Below are positions 50,171 through 61,217 of a stretch of 64,000 nt of DNA, one piece after another. A model generated the notes under the pieces. The model did no database searches. It was given only the letters and a program-made list of their open reading frames with translations, and was not told where the DNA came from. Both the position numbers and the translations under genes were made by a program. Origin of the DNA: Parerythrobacter jejuensis (GTDB taxonomy: Bacteria > Pseudomonadota > Alphaproteobacteria > Sphingomonadales > Sphingomonadaceae); assembly GCF_039536765.1 (NCBI RefSeq), contig NZ_BAAAZF010000001.1, forward strand, positions 2,311,001-2,375,000. Direction: 5' to 3'. Each line of letters starts with the position of its first letter. The first letter of the stretch is position 1.

Positions 50171-50685
50171 AGCAGCAGCTCCGTATGCAGCAATTGATCA
50201 TAGTTGAGCTGGTCCAGCGCCTGTGCGAAACGGCGCAGTTTGGTTGCGACGCAAGCAGGAGACCCGCCCTCGGTAAAGGTGACGTTGCGGGTCACTGCAT
50301 CGACCAGCGCATTGTCACTGTCTTGCGCCAGGCCATCCCGTAGCGCCCCGATCCGCCCACCTAGGGCGCTCACCAACTTGCCCAATTGTTTGCCCACGGT
50401 CGGGTCGCCGACGCCGGATTCGCGCAGCTGGCCGTCCATGTCGGCAACGAACAGCTCGGTCAGCCGGGCCGAGGCCGATACAGTCTCCGCATCGCGTTCC
50501 ATCCGCAACATCGCGATGGCAAGGATATTGCTGAGCATGTCAAAGCGCCCCTCCAACGTGTCAGCCACGCCGCATTCGCGATACAGGTCGGGCGAGCGGG
50601 CGACCTTGACCAGCTGGTGCCACAGCGGGCGCAATTGCTCCTTGGGATCTGGGCTGCGCTGGAACAGGCGGGAAAGAAAGCTCAT
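50167..50685 (-). CDS. ubiquinol-cytochrome c chaperone (CBP3 family)
   Basis: 172 residues, mostly helical: MSFLSRLFQRSPDPKEQLRPLW, YRECGVADTLEGRFDMLSNI and MLRMERDAETVSASARLTEL match the CBP3/ubiquinol-cytochrome c chaperone domain, which assists cytochrome bc1 assembly. Located at the inner membrane or cytosol. The start is the inner ATG 50685 with AAGGATG upstream. It forms a two-gene operon with yceD. Confidence 0.86.
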   Translation of the reverse strand: MSFLSRLFQRSPDPKEQLRPLWHQLVKVARSPDLYRECGVADTLEGRFDMLSNILAIAMLRMERDAETVSASARLTELFVADMDGQLRESGVGDPTVGKQLGKLVSALGGRIGALRDGLAQDSDNALVDAVTRNVTFTEGGSPACVATKLRRFAQALDQLNYDQLLHTELLL

Positions 50686-50944
50686 CGGAATGTCATCCTT
50701 GATCGGGCACAGCATCGAACGCCGGGGCGTTCATCGGCAATTCAAGCCTGCAACGACACAGGCAATCCACACAGCTGTATGGCACGCGCCGTTGCAGTGC
50801 GACGCGCTTCGCCGTAAGGCTCGACGCCGACTATTGGGCCCAGTACAACTTTGTGCCGGGCCGGGTACAGGACCGGATATAGGTATGGTGGCGTGCCGGT
50901 GAAGGGCACGCATTCGCCGAACGGGATTTTAGGAAGGTTTTTCG

Positions 50945-51430
50945 ATGGCATTTGGTAAGCTCCCTGCACGCAAGGGAATGGCCGGAGCGGCCTTGCTTGC
51001 TCTCGCGCTTGCCGCAGGTGGTTGCAGCTCGATCCGTGAAAGCCGCGGCTATGTTGTTGACCAGTTGCTGGTCGATCTTGTGCAGCCCGGCATCGACAAT
51101 CGCCAGTCTGTCGAATCCACTTTGGGCCGTCCGACTTTCACTAGCCAGTATGGCCAGCCCGTCTGGTATTATGTCTCTACAATCACCGGCCGGCGCCCGT
51201 TTGTTAGGCCCCGGATCGAAGAGCACCAGGTCTTGGCCGTGCGGTTCGATGCGGCCGGCAATGTGATCGCGACCGATCGCACTGGTGTCGACCAGGTCGT
51301 CTACCTCCAGCCTGACGGTGATGAAACGCCGACCCTGGGCCGCGAGCGCGGCTTCTTCGAAGACCTGTTCGGCAATATCGGCACGGTCGGCGCGCCGGGC
51401 GCAGGTGGCCCGGGTGGACCCGGCGGCTGA
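50945..51430 (+). CDS. bamE: BamE/SmpA-OmlA family lipoprotein
   Basis: 161 residues. A lipoprotein signal ends LAAGGCSS, and the SmpA/OmlA domain follows: YVVDQLLVDLVQPGIDNRQSVESTLGRPTF and VLAVRFDAAGNVIATD. BamE helps the BAM complex insert beta-barrels into the outer membrane. The tail is Gly/Pro-rich (GAPGAGGPGGPGG). GGAAGG lies upstream. It is followed by hslVU. Confidence 0.9.
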   Translation: MAFGKLPARKGMAGAALLALALAAGGCSSIRESRGYVVDQLLVDLVQPGIDNRQSVESTLGRPTFTSQYGQPVWYYVSTITGRRPFVRPRIEEHQVLAVRFDAAGNVIATDRTGVDQVVYLQPDGDETPTLGRERGFFEDLFGNIGTVGAPGAGGPGGPGG

Positions 51431-51487
51431 CGCTGCTGGACCGGGCTCTCACTTGACCCGGTGCATCCGCGCCCCATATCGCGCGGC

Positions 51488-52045
51488 ATGGATCATTCTT
51501 CAAACGCCCACGGCCTGACACAATGGCACGGCACCACTATCATCGGCGTCCGTCGCGGTGACAAGATCGTGATTGCCGGAGACGGCCAGGTCTCGATGGG
51601 CAACACCGTGATGAAGCCCAATGCCAAAAAGGTGCGGCGCATCGGCGATGGCAAGGTTGTGGCCGGCTTTGCGGGGGCCACGGCAGATGCCTTCACTTTG
51701 TTCGAACGGCTTGAGCGCAAGCTGGACCAGTTCAATGGCCAGCTGATGCGCGCGGCGGTTGAGCTGGCCAAGGATTGGCGGACCGACAAATATCTGCGCA
51801 ATCTGGAAGCCCTGATGATCGTGGCCGACCAGGAAACCCTGCTGGTGCTGACCGGTAACGGCGATGTGCTGGAACCAGAGGGCGGGATTGCCGCCATCGG
51901 ATCGGGCGGCAATTACGCGTTATCGGCAGCCCGCGCGCTGTCGGACTACGAAGATGATGCCGAGAAAATCGCGCGCAAGGCGATGGCGGTTGCCGCCGAT
52001 GTCTGCGTGTTCACCAATGGCAATGTGACCGTCGAAACGGTCTGA
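51488..52045 (+). CDS. hslV: ATP-dependent protease proteolytic subunit HslV
   Basis: 185 residues. A short propeptide ([15 protein letters not shown]) precedes the catalytic Thr of [20 protein letters not shown]. The rest is the peptidase fold: [17 protein letters not shown] and [20 protein letters not shown]. It forms the double-hexamer protease with HslU. The ATG at 51488 gives the usual alphaproteobacterial propeptide; hslU follows 22 bp later. Confidence 0.96.
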   Translation: MDHSSNAHGLTQWHGTTIIGVRRGDKIVIAGDGQVSMGNTVMKPNAKKVRRIGDGKVVAGFAGATADAFTLFERLERKLDQFNGQLMRAAVELAKDWRTDKYLRNLEALMIVADQETLLVLTGNGDVLEPEGGIAAIGSGGNYALSAARALSDYEDDAEKIARKAMAVAADVCVFTNGNVTVETV

Positions 52046-52067
52046 CCCCTCAGTTTTCGGGACTCTC

Positions 52068-53369
52068 ATGATAGAAGCACTCACGCCCAAGGCGATTGTC
52101 GCCGCTCTTGACGAGCACATTATTGGCCAGAAAGAGGCCAAGCGCGCCGTTGCGGTTGCGCTGCGCAATCGCTGGCGCCGCCAACAGCTCGGCGCCGAAT
52201 TGCGCGACGAGGTTACGCCAAAGAACATCCTGATGATCGGGCCGACCGGCTGCGGCAAGACCGAGATCAGCCGCCGCTTGGCCAAGCTGGCCGAAGCGCC
52301 GTTCGTCAAGGTGGAGGCGACCAAGTTTACCGAAGTCGGCTATGTCGGTCGCGATGTCGAACAGATCGCCCGCGACCTGGTGGAGGAGGCAATCCGGCTG
52401 GAGAAAGACCGCCGGCGTGATGCCGTGCGTGAGGCTGCCAGCAAGGCCGCGATGGACCGCCTGCTCGATGCGCTGGTGGGCGACAATGCCAGCGAAGCGA
52501 CGCGGGAGAGCTTCCGGGAACGGATCACGCAGAATGCGATGAACGACGTCGAAGTCGAGATCGAAGTGCGTGACGCGCCGACCGCGCCAATGGATATCCC
52601 CGGCTTGGGCGGCAATGTCGGCATGATCGATTTGAGCGACATGATGGGCAAGGCCTTTGGCAAGAACGCCAGCAAGCGCCGCAAGCTCAAGGTTTCCGAT
52701 GCGTGGGACAAGCTGGTCGACGAAGAAGCCGAGAAGCGGATGGACCAGGACGATGTTGCCCGTGTCGCGCTGGAAAATGCCGAAACCAACGGCATCGTGT
52801 TCCTTGACGAGATCGACAAGATTGCCGTCAGCGATGTGCGTGGTGGCTCCGTCAGCCGCGAAGGCGTGCAGCGCGACCTGCTGCCGCTGATCGAAGGGAC
52901 GACCGTTTCCACCAAATACGGCCCGATGAAGACCGATCACGTCCTCTTCATCGCCAGCGGCGCGTTCCATGTTTCCAAGCCGAGCGATATGCTGCCCGAA
53001 TTGCAGGGCCGCTTGCCGATCCGGGTCGAATTGCGCGCGCTGGAGATCGAAGACTTCGTGCGCATCCTGGGCGAAACCAGGGCCAATCTGGTGACCCAGT
53101 ACAAGGCTTTGCTCGGTACGGAAGACGTCACGGTCGACATTACTGAAGACGCCATCCGCGAAGTCGCGACCATCGCTGCACAGGTAAACGAGAGCGTCGA
53201 GAATATCGGCGCGCGGCGTTTGCAGACCGTGATGGAAAAGCTGCTGGAAGAGCTCAGCTTTGAGGCTGAAGAACACAAGGGCGAGACGATTGCCGTCGAC
53301 GCGGCCTATGTGAAAGACAAGCTGACCGACCTCGCCGAAGACACTGATCTGAGCAAATATATCCTGTGA
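52068..53369 (+). CDS. hslU: HslU ATPase subunit of the HslVU protease
   Basis: 433 residues, full length. Walker [10 protein letters not shown] near residue 61, Walker [11 protein letters not shown] near residue 245, the I-domain between them, and the conserved C-terminal end DLSKYIL that inserts into HslV. It unfolds and feeds proteins to HslV. GTGA overlap with the next gene. Confidence 0.97.
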   Translation: MIEALTPKAIVAALDEHIIGQKEAKRAVAVALRNRWRRQQLGAELRDEVTPKNILMIGPTGCGKTEISRRLAKLAEAPFVKVEATKFTEVGYVGRDVEQIARDLVEEAIRLEKDRRRDAVREAASKAAMDRLLDALVGDNASEATRESFRERITQNAMNDVEVEIEVRDAPTAPMDIPGLGGNVGMIDLSDMMGKAFGKNASKRRKLKVSDAWDKLVDEEAEKRMDQDDVARVALENAETNGIVFLDEIDKIAVSDVRGGSVSREGVQRDLLPLIEGTTVSTKYGPMKTDHVLFIASGAFHVSKPSDMLPELQGRLPIRVELRALEIEDFVRILGETRANLVTQYKALLGTEDVTVDITEDAIREVATIAAQVNESVENIGARRLQTVMEKLLEELSFEAEEHKGETIAVDAAYVKDKLTDLAEDTDLSKYIL

Positions 53370-53758
53370 CCGGAGTGATCCGCGAGAAGAGCGAAATGAT
53401 CCGCAGCATGGATCCCGTTCTGGATAATCAGCGTTACATATTTACCCGCGTGCGCGAAAACGCCGTCGGCGCGCTGGCGCCATCTGCCTTCGCCCTGATC
53501 CATGAAGCGGAAGGTTGGACAGCCATCTTGCCTGCCACTGGCGAGGAAGACGAACCGCAGTATGCCCGCATCACGCTTATGGTCAGCTCCGCATTGGACG
53601 GGGTCGGTCTGACGGCAGCGGTCGCCTCTGTGCTGGCTGCGAACGACATCGCCTGCAACGTGGTCGCCGCGCTGGAGCATGACCATATCTTTGTGCCGGT
53701 CGCGCAGGGCGAAGGAGCGGTGACAGCGCTGAAGGAGCTTCAGGCCGCAGCGGACTAA
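53366..53758 (+). CDS. ACT-domain protein (small cytosolic)
   Basis: About 130 residues, two ACT-like folds: the N-terminal [20 protein letters not shown] and the C-terminal [20 protein letters not shown] followed by [16 protein letters not shown] domains bind amino acids or other small ligands; this short, effector-less form probably acts as a sensor or partner. The GTG at 53366 overlaps the hslU stop (GTGA); ATG 53396 is an alternative start. Confidence 0.75.
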   Translation: MTGVIREKSEMIRSMDPVLDNQRYIFTRVRENAVGALAPSAFALIHEAEGWTAILPATGEEDEPQYARITLMVSSALDGVGLTAAVASVLAANDIACNVVAALEHDHIFVPVAQGEGAVTALKELQAAAD

Positions 53759-53761
53759 GTC

Positions 53762-55267
53762 CTAGGGATGCGGGGCGAGACCGATCTCGACCCCGGTCTT
53801 GTCGGTCAGGGCGAATTTGTCGACCAGGTCGGCACTGGCTTCATTGAGCCCAACGACTTGCACGCTGCGCCCATTCAGGCGCATCCGCTCCACAATCTTG
53901 TCGAGCATATCGACGCCGGTGATGTCCCAGAAGTGCGCCCGGGTTACATCGATAATGACGTGATCTGCGGGATCGGGACGCTCGCTCTCGCGGCCGAAGG
54001 CCTGGCTGAAGCGATCGCTGCTGGCGAAGAAGATCTGGCCCCTGATGAAGTACGTCGCGGTCTGCTGGTCGCGCACGCGCTCCACAGCAAACAGCTTCGA
54101 CACCATGCCGGCAAAGAAGAAGGCCGACAGCAACACACCGACCATCACGCCGAGCGCGAGGTTATGCGTCGCGACCACGACAATTACTGTCGACAGCATC
54201 ACAACGCTGCTCTGCCACGGATGATTGCGCAGATTCGGGATGGAATTCCAGCTGAACGTCCCGATGCTGACCATGATCATCACGGCGACAAGGGCGGGCA
54301 TGGGGACCTGCCCGACGATCGGGCCCAGCAGCCACAGCAGAATAAGCAGGGTGAAACCGGCAGTGAAGCTGGACAAACGCCCGCGACCGCCGCTGGTCAC
54401 GTTGATGACCGACTGCCCAATCATCGCGCAGCCGCCCATGCCGCCGAAGAAGGCTGTCACGACATTGGCAACACCCTGGCCCCAGCTTTCGCGGCGCTTG
54501 TTGCTTCCGGTGTGGGTCATGTCGTCGACGATTTGCGCGGTCAGCAGGGATTCGAGCAAGCCGACGGCGGCCATGGTCAGCGAATAGGGCAGAATGATCT
54601 GCAGAGTCTCCAGCGTGAACGGCACATCAGGGATGATGAAATAGGGCAGGCCTTCGGGCAGCTCGCCCATGTCGGAAACCTTGTTGACCGGGGCATCGAG
54701 CCAGATGGTCAGCGCCGTCAGAACAATGATCGCGACCAGCGGGCTGGGAACGGCGGTTGTCAGCTTTGGCAGCAGGTAGATTATCAACAGCGCGCCGGCG
54801 ACCATCGCATAGGTCAGCATTCCCACGCCTTCGTTTCCGGGCAGCAGCTGGGGGAGCTGGGCCATGAAAATCAGGATTGCGAGCGCATTGACGAAGCCGG
54901 TGATGACGCTGCGGCTGACAAATTGCATCAGCAGGTCGAGCCTGAGCAAGGCTGCGATACCCTGGATAATACCCATCAGGATAGTTGCGGCGAACAGGTA
55001 TTCGACCCCGTGTTCGGCAACCAGCGGCACGACCACAACGGCCACAGCGGCAGTTGCGGCAGAGATCATGCCCGGTCGCCCGCCGGTAAAGGCGATCACC
55101 ATTGCGATCGTGATCGACGCATAGAGGCCTACCCGTGGATCGACACCGGCAATGATCGAGAAGCCGATAGCTTCCGGGATCAGCGCCAGCGAGACGACGA
55201 TTCCGGCAAGGATGTCGGCACGGATATTCGAAAGCCAGTCGCGTTTGAACGCGGCGGTTGAAAACAT
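53762..55267 (-). CDS. SulP family anion transporter with STAS domain
   Basis: 501 residues. About 11 membrane segments ([40 protein letters not shown], and others) with the SulP signature, then a cytosolic STAS domain from about residue 425 ([20 protein letters not shown]). Likely imports sulfate or bicarbonate; substrate not decided from sequence. It is convergent with the ACT gene (3 bp gap). Confidence 0.92.
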   Translation of the reverse strand: MFSTAAFKRDWLSNIRADILAGIVVSLALIPEAIGFSIIAGVDPRVGLYASITIAMVIAFTGGRPGMISAATAAVAVVVVPLVAEHGVEYLFAATILMGIIQGIAALLRLDLLMQFVSRSVITGFVNALAILIFMAQLPQLLPGNEGVGMLTYAMVAGALLIIYLLPKLTTAVPSPLVAIIVLTALTIWLDAPVNKVSDMGELPEGLPYFIIPDVPFTLETLQIILPYSLTMAAVGLLESLLTAQIVDDMTHTGSNKRRESWGQGVANVVTAFFGGMGGCAMIGQSVINVTSGGRGRLSSFTAGFTLLILLWLLGPIVGQVPMPALVAVMIMVSIGTFSWNSIPNLRNHPWQSSVVMLSTVIVVVATHNLALGVMVGVLLSAFFFAGMVSKLFAVERVRDQQTATYFIRGQIFFASSDRFSQAFGRESERPDPADHVIIDVTRAHFWDITGVDMLDKIVERMRLNGRSVQVVGLNEASADLVDKFALTDKTGVEIGLAPHP

Positions 55268-55499
55268 GAAACCAGTCCTGTGAGCTGACCGGCGGAGCCA
55301 AAAGGCAGTGCGGCCGGTGAATGTGAGGGATCACCTAGGGTTTGCTGCACTGCAACACAACCCTTGAGAAACCGTATGCATGCCAGTGCTGGCAGAACGA
55401 GGTCAGCCATTCGTCGATTGCGGTGCGCTACCGGTTGTCAGCCCGGTGCATCGCTGATTTAACGACAGACCTTGAATTCCAACAGGGGCCTGTCACATC

Positions 55500-58376
55500 A
55501 TGAAAACCGCGATCCTCGCTGTCGGCGCAGCTCTATTTGCTCTCGCAACAGCCACTCCAGCCCTTGCCGACGGGCATGGATCGGACGCTCCGACCCTGAC
55601 CGCGCCCGAGATCGAGTTCACCGAATGGACGCTGGATAATGGCCTGCGCGTGATCGCGATCCAGGATGACACGACAGCCACTGTCACCACTTCGCTGTGG
55701 TACGAAATCGGGTCCAAGCTCGACCCTGAAGGACGCAGCGGCTTCGCGCATCTGTTCGAGCATATCCTCAGCCGCAAGACGCTGAACATGCCTTACAACA
55801 TGATTTACGGGCTGACCGCTGATGTCGGCGGGACGCGCAATGCCTCCAACGGCACCGATCGCACCAACTATTACGAGCAGGTCCCGGCGGAATATCTTGA
55901 AGCGATGCTGTGGACCCACCGGGAGCGGATGGCGTTTCCGGTGGTCGATGATGAAGTGTTCGACCGGGAACGCAATGTGGTGAAGGAAGAGCTGCGCCAG
56001 CGCGTGCTTGCGCCGCCTTACGGCCGGTTCAGCCGCTTCGTCCTGCCGGAAAACGCCTATGATGTCCTGCCCCATCGCCGCCCCGGCATTGGCAGCATCG
56101 AAGAGCTCGACAGTGCCACAATCGATGATGCGCGAGCCTTTCACCAGGCCTATTACGGCCCTGATACCGCGACCCTGATTGTCGCCGGCAATTTCGAGAT
56201 GGGCAATCTGCGCGGGCTGGTTGACCAGTATTTTGCCGATATTCCGCGCCGGGCCAATCCGGTCGATGTGACGATCACGACACGGGAGCCGGAGCGGACT
56301 GCGCCGCGCAGCGTCAAATCCTATGCCCCCAATGTGCCGCTGCCGCTGGTCGGTGCGCTATGGAAAGGCCCCGAAGCGCTGCACCCCGATATGCCGGCGC
56401 TCGAGGTGATGGATGCGATCCTGGGCCGCGGTAACAACAGTCGCCTGCACAAGGCCCTGGTTCTCAGCGGCAAGGCCGTGCAATCCGCCCAGTTCGTCAA
56501 TGCGACCGAGGAAGGCGGCTATATTGCCCAGTTCGGGGTCATCAATCCGACCGCGAATATGGAAGAAGTCGCCGCCATCCTGAAGGCAGAGCGGGAGAAG
56601 ATCCGCACCCAGCCGGTGACCGAAGCCGAACTGACCGAAGCAAAGAACGAATTGATTGCCTCCTCGCTGCGTCGCCGCGAGACAGCGCGGGGCCGGGCCT
56701 TTGCTCTGGGAGAAGCGCTTGTCTCCACCGGCAATCCGAAAGCAGCCGATCTGCGGCTGGAGGCGATTGCCAATGTGACTGCGCAGGATGTGATGCGCGT
56801 GGCGGCGAAATGGCTTGACCCCAACAAGCGGACCGACCTGACCTATGAACGGGGCGAGGACGATCCCAGCGCCTACGCCAATCCGGCGCCTTTCCCGACC
56901 TTCCGCACTTTGCCGCCCGCAACGGGCGAGCCCTTGGCGGTGCGCCCTGAAGGGGAGCGCGAGCCTGTCCCGGGCCCGGGCGCATCCCCTGATGTCGTCG
57001 CTCCGACATTGGGCGAAGCCACGTTGGCCAATGGGATCAAGGTCGTGGCCGCCCAGACGGGCAATGTGCCGATTGCCACGATGACCGTCTTGGTGCCCGG
57101 TGGCAGCAAGAGCGATCCGCGCGCCAAGGCCGGGATTGCCCAGCTGGCAGCGAGCCTTGCCAATCAGGGCACCGGCACGATGAGCGCGGAAGACATTGCG
57201 GCGCGGCTGGAAAGCCTGGGCGCAAGCTTTGGCGCCACGGCCGGCAGCGATGGCACCTTTATGAGCCTCACCGCTCCGGTCGCGAATATGGAAGCAGCCG
57301 GACGGGTGCTGGCAGAGATTATCCGCGATGCGGCCTATCCCGAGGAAGCGTTCCAGCGCGAGCGCAAGCGCGCAATCGATGGTTTGCAGGTTTCGATGAA
57401 AGAGCCGGGATCGCTGGCCAGCCAGGTCCTTCGCGCGACCATGTATGGTGATGCCCCGTATGGCACGCTGCCCAATGGCACACCCGAGACGCTCGGCACT
57501 ATCACCCGCGAAGATCTTGCCGCCCATCGCACCCAATGGTGGCACCCGGGCGCCACCCAGATCATCGTCAGCGGGGGTATCGCTCCCGATGAATCCATCG
57601 CGCTGGCAAGATCCCTGTTCGAAGGCTGGACAGTGGCCGGCGATGCACCTGCGCCGGTGGCCAATCCGGCAGGCGCCGCGCAGCCGCCTCGCACGCTTGT
57701 TGTCGATATGCCGGATGCCGGACAAGCCGCAGTCTATGTCGCTGCCCGCGCCATCTCGCGCAAGGATGATGAGTACTATCCGTTGATCCTGGCCAACAGC
57801 GTTCTGGGTGGCGGGTCAAGTGGCCGCCTGTTCGAGGAAGTGCGGACCAAGCGCTCGCTCAGCTATGGCGCGTATAGCTCGCTCCCGTCGCGGGCAGACG
57901 ATTCCTATCTCTTCGCCAGTTCGCAGACCAAGAACGATACCGCTGATGAGGTTGCGGCCGTCATCCTCGGTGAATTCGAAAGGCTGGGCAAAGAGCCTCT
58001 GGACGAGACCTTGCTGGCCAAACGCCGGCTTTATCTCTCGGGCAGTTATGCGCGGGCGCTGGAAACCTCGGGTGGATTCAACAGCATCGTTGCCGGCCTG
58101 CTGCAACAGGGCATCGACGCTGATGAAGCGGCGCAATATGCGGCCAAATTATCAGGTGTCTCTGCCGAAGCTGCCTCTGCCGCAGCGGCCAAATATGCCG
58201 ATCCGGAAAACACTACGCTCGTAATTGTGGGTGATGCCAAGCAGTTCATCGATGACCTGAAAGAGCTGCGCTCCGACGTGCAAGTGGTAAAGGCAGAGCA
58301 GTTGAACCTGCTCGATGTGGATGAGCCCATCCTCCCTTCGGTTGAACCAACATCGCCAGCCCCCGCCGAAGACTAG
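55500..58376 (+). CDS. M16 family metallopeptidase (two-domain, secreted)
   Basis: 958 residues. Signal peptide (ILAVGAALFALATATPALA). The N-terminal half has the inverted zinc motif H84-LFE-H88 and the downstream glutamate region NVVKEELRQR. The C-terminal half (from about residue 490) is a second M16 fold without HxxEH. This two-halved layout is the pitrilysin/insulysin-like plan. Probably a periplasmic peptide-degrading enzyme. AGGGG lies about 11 bases upstream. Confidence 0.9.
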   Translation: MKTAILAVGAALFALATATPALADGHGSDAPTLTAPEIEFTEWTLDNGLRVIAIQDDTTATVTTSLWYEIGSKLDPEGRSGFAHLFEHILSRKTLNMPYNMIYGLTADVGGTRNASNGTDRTNYYEQVPAEYLEAMLWTHRERMAFPVVDDEVFDRERNVVKEELRQRVLAPPYGRFSRFVLPENAYDVLPHRRPGIGSIEELDSATIDDARAFHQAYYGPDTATLIVAGNFEMGNLRGLVDQYFADIPRRANPVDVTITTREPERTAPRSVKSYAPNVPLPLVGALWKGPEALHPDMPALEVMDAILGRGNNSRLHKALVLSGKAVQSAQFVNATEEGGYIAQFGVINPTANMEEVAAILKAEREKIRTQPVTEAELTEAKNELIASSLRRRETARGRAFALGEALVSTGNPKAADLRLEAIANVTAQDVMRVAAKWLDPNKRTDLTYERGEDDPSAYANPAPFPTFRTLPPATGEPLAVRPEGEREPVPGPGASPDVVAPTLGEATLANGIKVVAAQTGNVPIATMTVLVPGGSKSDPRAKAGIAQLAASLANQGTGTMSAEDIAARLESLGASFGATAGSDGTFMSLTAPVANMEAAGRVLAEIIRDAAYPEEAFQRERKRAIDGLQVSMKEPGSLASQVLRATMYGDAPYGTLPNGTPETLGTITREDLAAHRTQWWHPGATQIIVSGGIAPDESIALARSLFEGWTVAGDAPAPVANPAGAAQPPRTLVVDMPDAGQAAVYVAARAISRKDDEYYPLILANSVLGGGSSGRLFEEVRTKRSLSYGAYSSLPSRADDSYLFASSQTKNDTADEVAAVILGEFERLGKEPLDETLLAKRRLYLSGSYARALETSGGFNSIVAGLLQQGIDADEAAQYAAKLSGVSAEAASAAAAKYADPENTTLVIVGDAKQFIDDLKELRSDVQVVKAEQLNLLDVDEPILPSVEPTSPAPAED

Positions 58377-58379
58377 GGT

Positions 58380-60200
58380 TTATTCGGCAGCTTCTCTTGG
58401 AGCGCCGCTTTCGGCCTGTTGGCGGTCCCACATTTCGGCGTAAAGGCCGCCGCGCTGGAGCAATTCGGTGTGGCGGCCTTGCTCTTCCAGGCGTCCCTCA
58501 TTGAGCACCAGGATCTCGTCCGCATCGGCGATGGTGGAAAGCCGGTGCGCGATGGCGAGCGTCGTCCGGTCACGCGAAACGCGCTGCATGGTCGAGAGAA
58601 TGTCTTGCTCGGTGCGGGAATCCAGCGCGCTGGTCGCCTCGTCAAACAACAGGATCGGCGGGTTCTTCAAAAGCGTGCGGGCGATGGCAACGCGCTGTTT
58701 TTCGCCGCCCGAAAGTTTCAACCCGCGTTCGCCCACTTCGGTGTCAAAGCCATCGGGCAGTTTCCGGATAAAGGGCAGGATCGCTGCATCCTCGGCGGCC
58801 TGCAACACATCCTCGTCGCTGGCGCCGTCGCGGCCATAGGCGATGTTGTAGCCCAGCGTATCGTTGAACAGGACACTGTCTTGGGGAACGATGCCGATCT
58901 GTTCGCGCAGGCTGTCTTGCCGGACCCTGGCGATATCCTGTCCGGCGATCAGGATGCGGCCACCCTGTGGATCGTAAAACCGGAACAGCAAGCGGCCGAT
59001 CGTGCTCTTGCCCGCACCCGACGGCCCGACAATCGCAACCCGGGATCCTGCCGCGACTTCGAAGCTGAGGCCGTGCAGGATCGTCCGCTCCGGCTCGTAG
59101 CCAAAGACGACATTGTCAAACTGGACGGTTGGCGGCTGGGCAAGCAGGGCAGGTGCGCCCGGTACGTCTTCCACTTCGACATCGGTATCCATCAGGCGGA
59201 ACATCTCGGCCATATCGACCAGGCCCTGGCGGATCGTACGATAGACCCAGCCCAGTAGATCGAGCGGACGGAACAGCTGCATCAGGTACATATTGACCGC
59301 AGTCAGGTCGCCCACTGTCAGCGCGCCCTGGCTCCAGCGCCACACCACGAATGCCATCGCAAACGCCATCAGCGTATTGGTGATCAGCGATTGCACCATA
59401 TTGAGCAGGCCAAGCGAGTTCTCGCTCTTGATGGCGGCATCGGCATAGGCGCGGGTCGCGCTGCTATAGCGTTCTTCCTCGCGCTGTTCGGCGCCGAAAT
59501 ATTTGACCGTCTCGTAATTCAGCAGGGCATCGACCGCGCGCGAGAGGGCTTTGCCATCCAGGTCGTTCATTTCAGCACGCAGCTTCACGCGCCATTCGGT
59601 GATCCAGCGCGTCACCGCAATATAGAGCACCACGGTCACTGCGGTCGCGGCAACCAGTTCCCAACCAAACAGGGTATAGAAAATGATCGCCACGGCCGTA
59701 AGCTCGATAATGGTCGGCGCAATATTGAAGAGGATGAAATAGAGCATCGAATCGATGCTCTTGGTCCCGCGCTCGATAATCTTGGTCACCTCGCCGGTGC
59801 GGCGCGACAAATGGAACCGCAGCGACAAGCGATGGAGGCGGTGGAAGACATCCTCTGCCAGGGCCTGGGTGGCTTTCTGCCCGACCCGTTCGAACACGAT
59901 ATTGCGAACCTGGTCGAAAGCGAGGCTGAGGAAGCGTGCACCGGCATAGGCAATAACGAAACTGAGCGCGACCATGGTCATCGGATCGCCGGTGGCGGCC
60001 ATCGTATCGACGGCGCGCTTCATGGCCAGCGGGGTCGCCAGGATGATCGCTTTGGCCACCAGCACCAGCAGCAAGGCGCCGACAATGCGGGCCTTCAGGT
60101 CTGGCTGACCTTTGGGCCAAAGGTAGGGAAGAAACCGGCGGATCGTACCCCAGCTATCGAAATCGCGGGGCGGTTTTGAGGTAGGGAGAGGATGCGCCAT
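58380..60200 (-). CDS. Atm1/HMT1-type ABC exporter (permease-ATPase half transporter)
   Basis: 606 residues. Six membrane helices (about residues 36-320), then the ATPase domain with Walker A GPSGAGKST near 391, Q-loop, signature LSGGEKQRVAIART and Walker B ILLFDEATSALD. The pattern (RTGEVTKIIERGTKSIDSML and PVGQ-free Atm1 spacing) fits Atm1-like exporters of glutathione-linked or heavy-metal cargo. It acts as a homodimer. The aspartyl protease-like gene lies upstream on the same strand. Confidence 0.9.
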   Translation of the reverse strand: MAHPLPTSKPPRDFDSWGTIRRFLPYLWPKGQPDLKARIVGALLLVLVAKAIILATPLAMKRAVDTMAATGDPMTMVALSFVIAYAGARFLSLAFDQVRNIVFERVGQKATQALAEDVFHRLHRLSLRFHLSRRTGEVTKIIERGTKSIDSMLYFILFNIAPTIIELTAVAIIFYTLFGWELVAATAVTVVLYIAVTRWITEWRVKLRAEMNDLDGKALSRAVDALLNYETVKYFGAEQREEERYSSATRAYADAAIKSENSLGLLNMVQSLITNTLMAFAMAFVVWRWSQGALTVGDLTAVNMYLMQLFRPLDLLGWVYRTIRQGLVDMAEMFRLMDTDVEVEDVPGAPALLAQPPTVQFDNVVFGYEPERTILHGLSFEVAAGSRVAIVGPSGAGKSTIGRLLFRFYDPQGGRILIAGQDIARVRQDSLREQIGIVPQDSVLFNDTLGYNIAYGRDGASDEDVLQAAEDAAILPFIRKLPDGFDTEVGERGLKLSGGEKQRVAIARTLLKNPPILLFDEATSALDSRTEQDILSTMQRVSRDRTTLAIAHRLSTIADADEILVLNEGRLEEQGRHTELLQRGGLYAEMWDRQQAESGAPREAAE

Positions 60201-60245
60201 CGCGCACCCAGATGGGCGCGAAGGGGGTTCAGCGCAATGGGTGCG

Positions 60246-61217
60246 CTAGTTGGCGGGGCCGCGCGAGGGGAAGAACACACGGTTATACGGGTTCACATTA
60301 TACTTGCCGCCCGGAAGGTCGAACAGGATTCTGCGGCTGGCAAAATCGATCGCCACCCGGTCAAAATTGCGCAGATTGCGCATGCCCAGGATTACGGTTG
60401 GCTGCTTCTCCAATCCCAGCGCTTCGAAAGCGGGGCTTTCGGCGTAGGAGATCGGCACATTGCTCAGTTCGAGCCCGTCGATCTGCATCTTGCGGGCAAT
60501 AGCCAGATTGCCGGTCACCAGCACGCCGTTGACGTCGGTCGACTGCACTTGCGCCCCGGTCCGGGCGCGCAATCGATTGCGCAGGGCCTGGTTGCCGACC
60601 GTGTTTTGCGCGCCGGTATCAATGATAACTGCGGTTTTGACACCGTCGACGCGAGCATTGGTGATGATCATCTGGCCCAGCTTGCGCCGCGCCCTGACGA
60701 CAATTTCGTAACCGCGATTGCCACCCAGAGAGCCGGCATCGGCAACCGTCATCCGCTCTTCCCTGAAGTCGATCAGCACCCGCAAATCCTGCAGACTGTC
60801 GAGGCCAAGGATGCCGTCGGCTCCGATATTGCCGGCATCAAGAAGAGGTGCCTCCAGATTGTCGAACAGTCGCCCGGCAAATTCGAGGCCGTTGAGTTGG
60901 ACCATCTCAACCTCGCGCCGGCTGCCCATCGCCACCAATGTCGCCCGGCCGAGCGAAGGCATATGCACCACGTCGGAAATGCGCCTTGTCACAACAGTTG
61001 CCTGCGATCCGGTGTCGATCATGAAGCGATAGGGACCTTCACCATCAATGGTGACCGGCACAGTCAGCCGTTCATACCTGTCCTGGCGGGCCTGGATGAC
61101 ATCTGCGTCCTCTTGCGCATCGGGCGCTGGCGTCGCCTGCGGTGTAATTGCGGCTTCATCGGCCTGCAGCGGGGCGGCGACCAGAAATGCTCCGGCAAGG
61201 AGCAACTTCTTTAGCAT
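60246..61217 (-). CDS. secreted aspartyl protease-like protein (duplicated retropepsin fold)
   Basis: 323 residues. A signal peptide (MLKKLLLAGAFLVAAPLQA) precedes two retropepsin-like halves, each with a D-T-G motif: RFMIDTGSQATVV (about residue 90) and AVIIDTGAQNTVGN (about residue 215). Each is followed by a hydrophobic-hydrophobic-Gly strand (DGILGLDSL and VILGMRNL). The tandem arrangement mimics a single-chain aspartic protease. Periplasmic. GGAGAG lies upstream of the ATG at 61217. Confidence 0.87.
   Translation of the reverse strand: MLKKLLLAGAFLVAAPLQADEAAITPQATPAPDAQEDADVIQARQDRYERLTVPVTIDGEGPYRFMIDTGSQATVVTRRISDVVHMPSLGRATLVAMGSRREVEMVQLNGLEFAGRLFDNLEAPLLDAGNIGADGILGLDSLQDLRVLIDFREERMTVADAGSLGGNRGYEIVVRARRKLGQMIITNARVDGVKTAVIIDTGAQNTVGNQALRNRLRARTGAQVQSTDVNGVLVTGNLAIARKMQIDGLELSNVPISYAESPAFEALGLEKQPTVILGMRNLRNFDRVAIDFASRRILFDLPGGKYNVNPYNRVFFPSRGPAN

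Noticed and set aside
53768..55261. 497-codon plus-strand frame
   Set aside because: Exact antisense shadow of the SulP transporter; composition (Gln/Asp/His/Arg) is not protein-like.
56358..57725. 455-codon minus-strand frame
   Set aside because: Antisense to the M16 peptidase.
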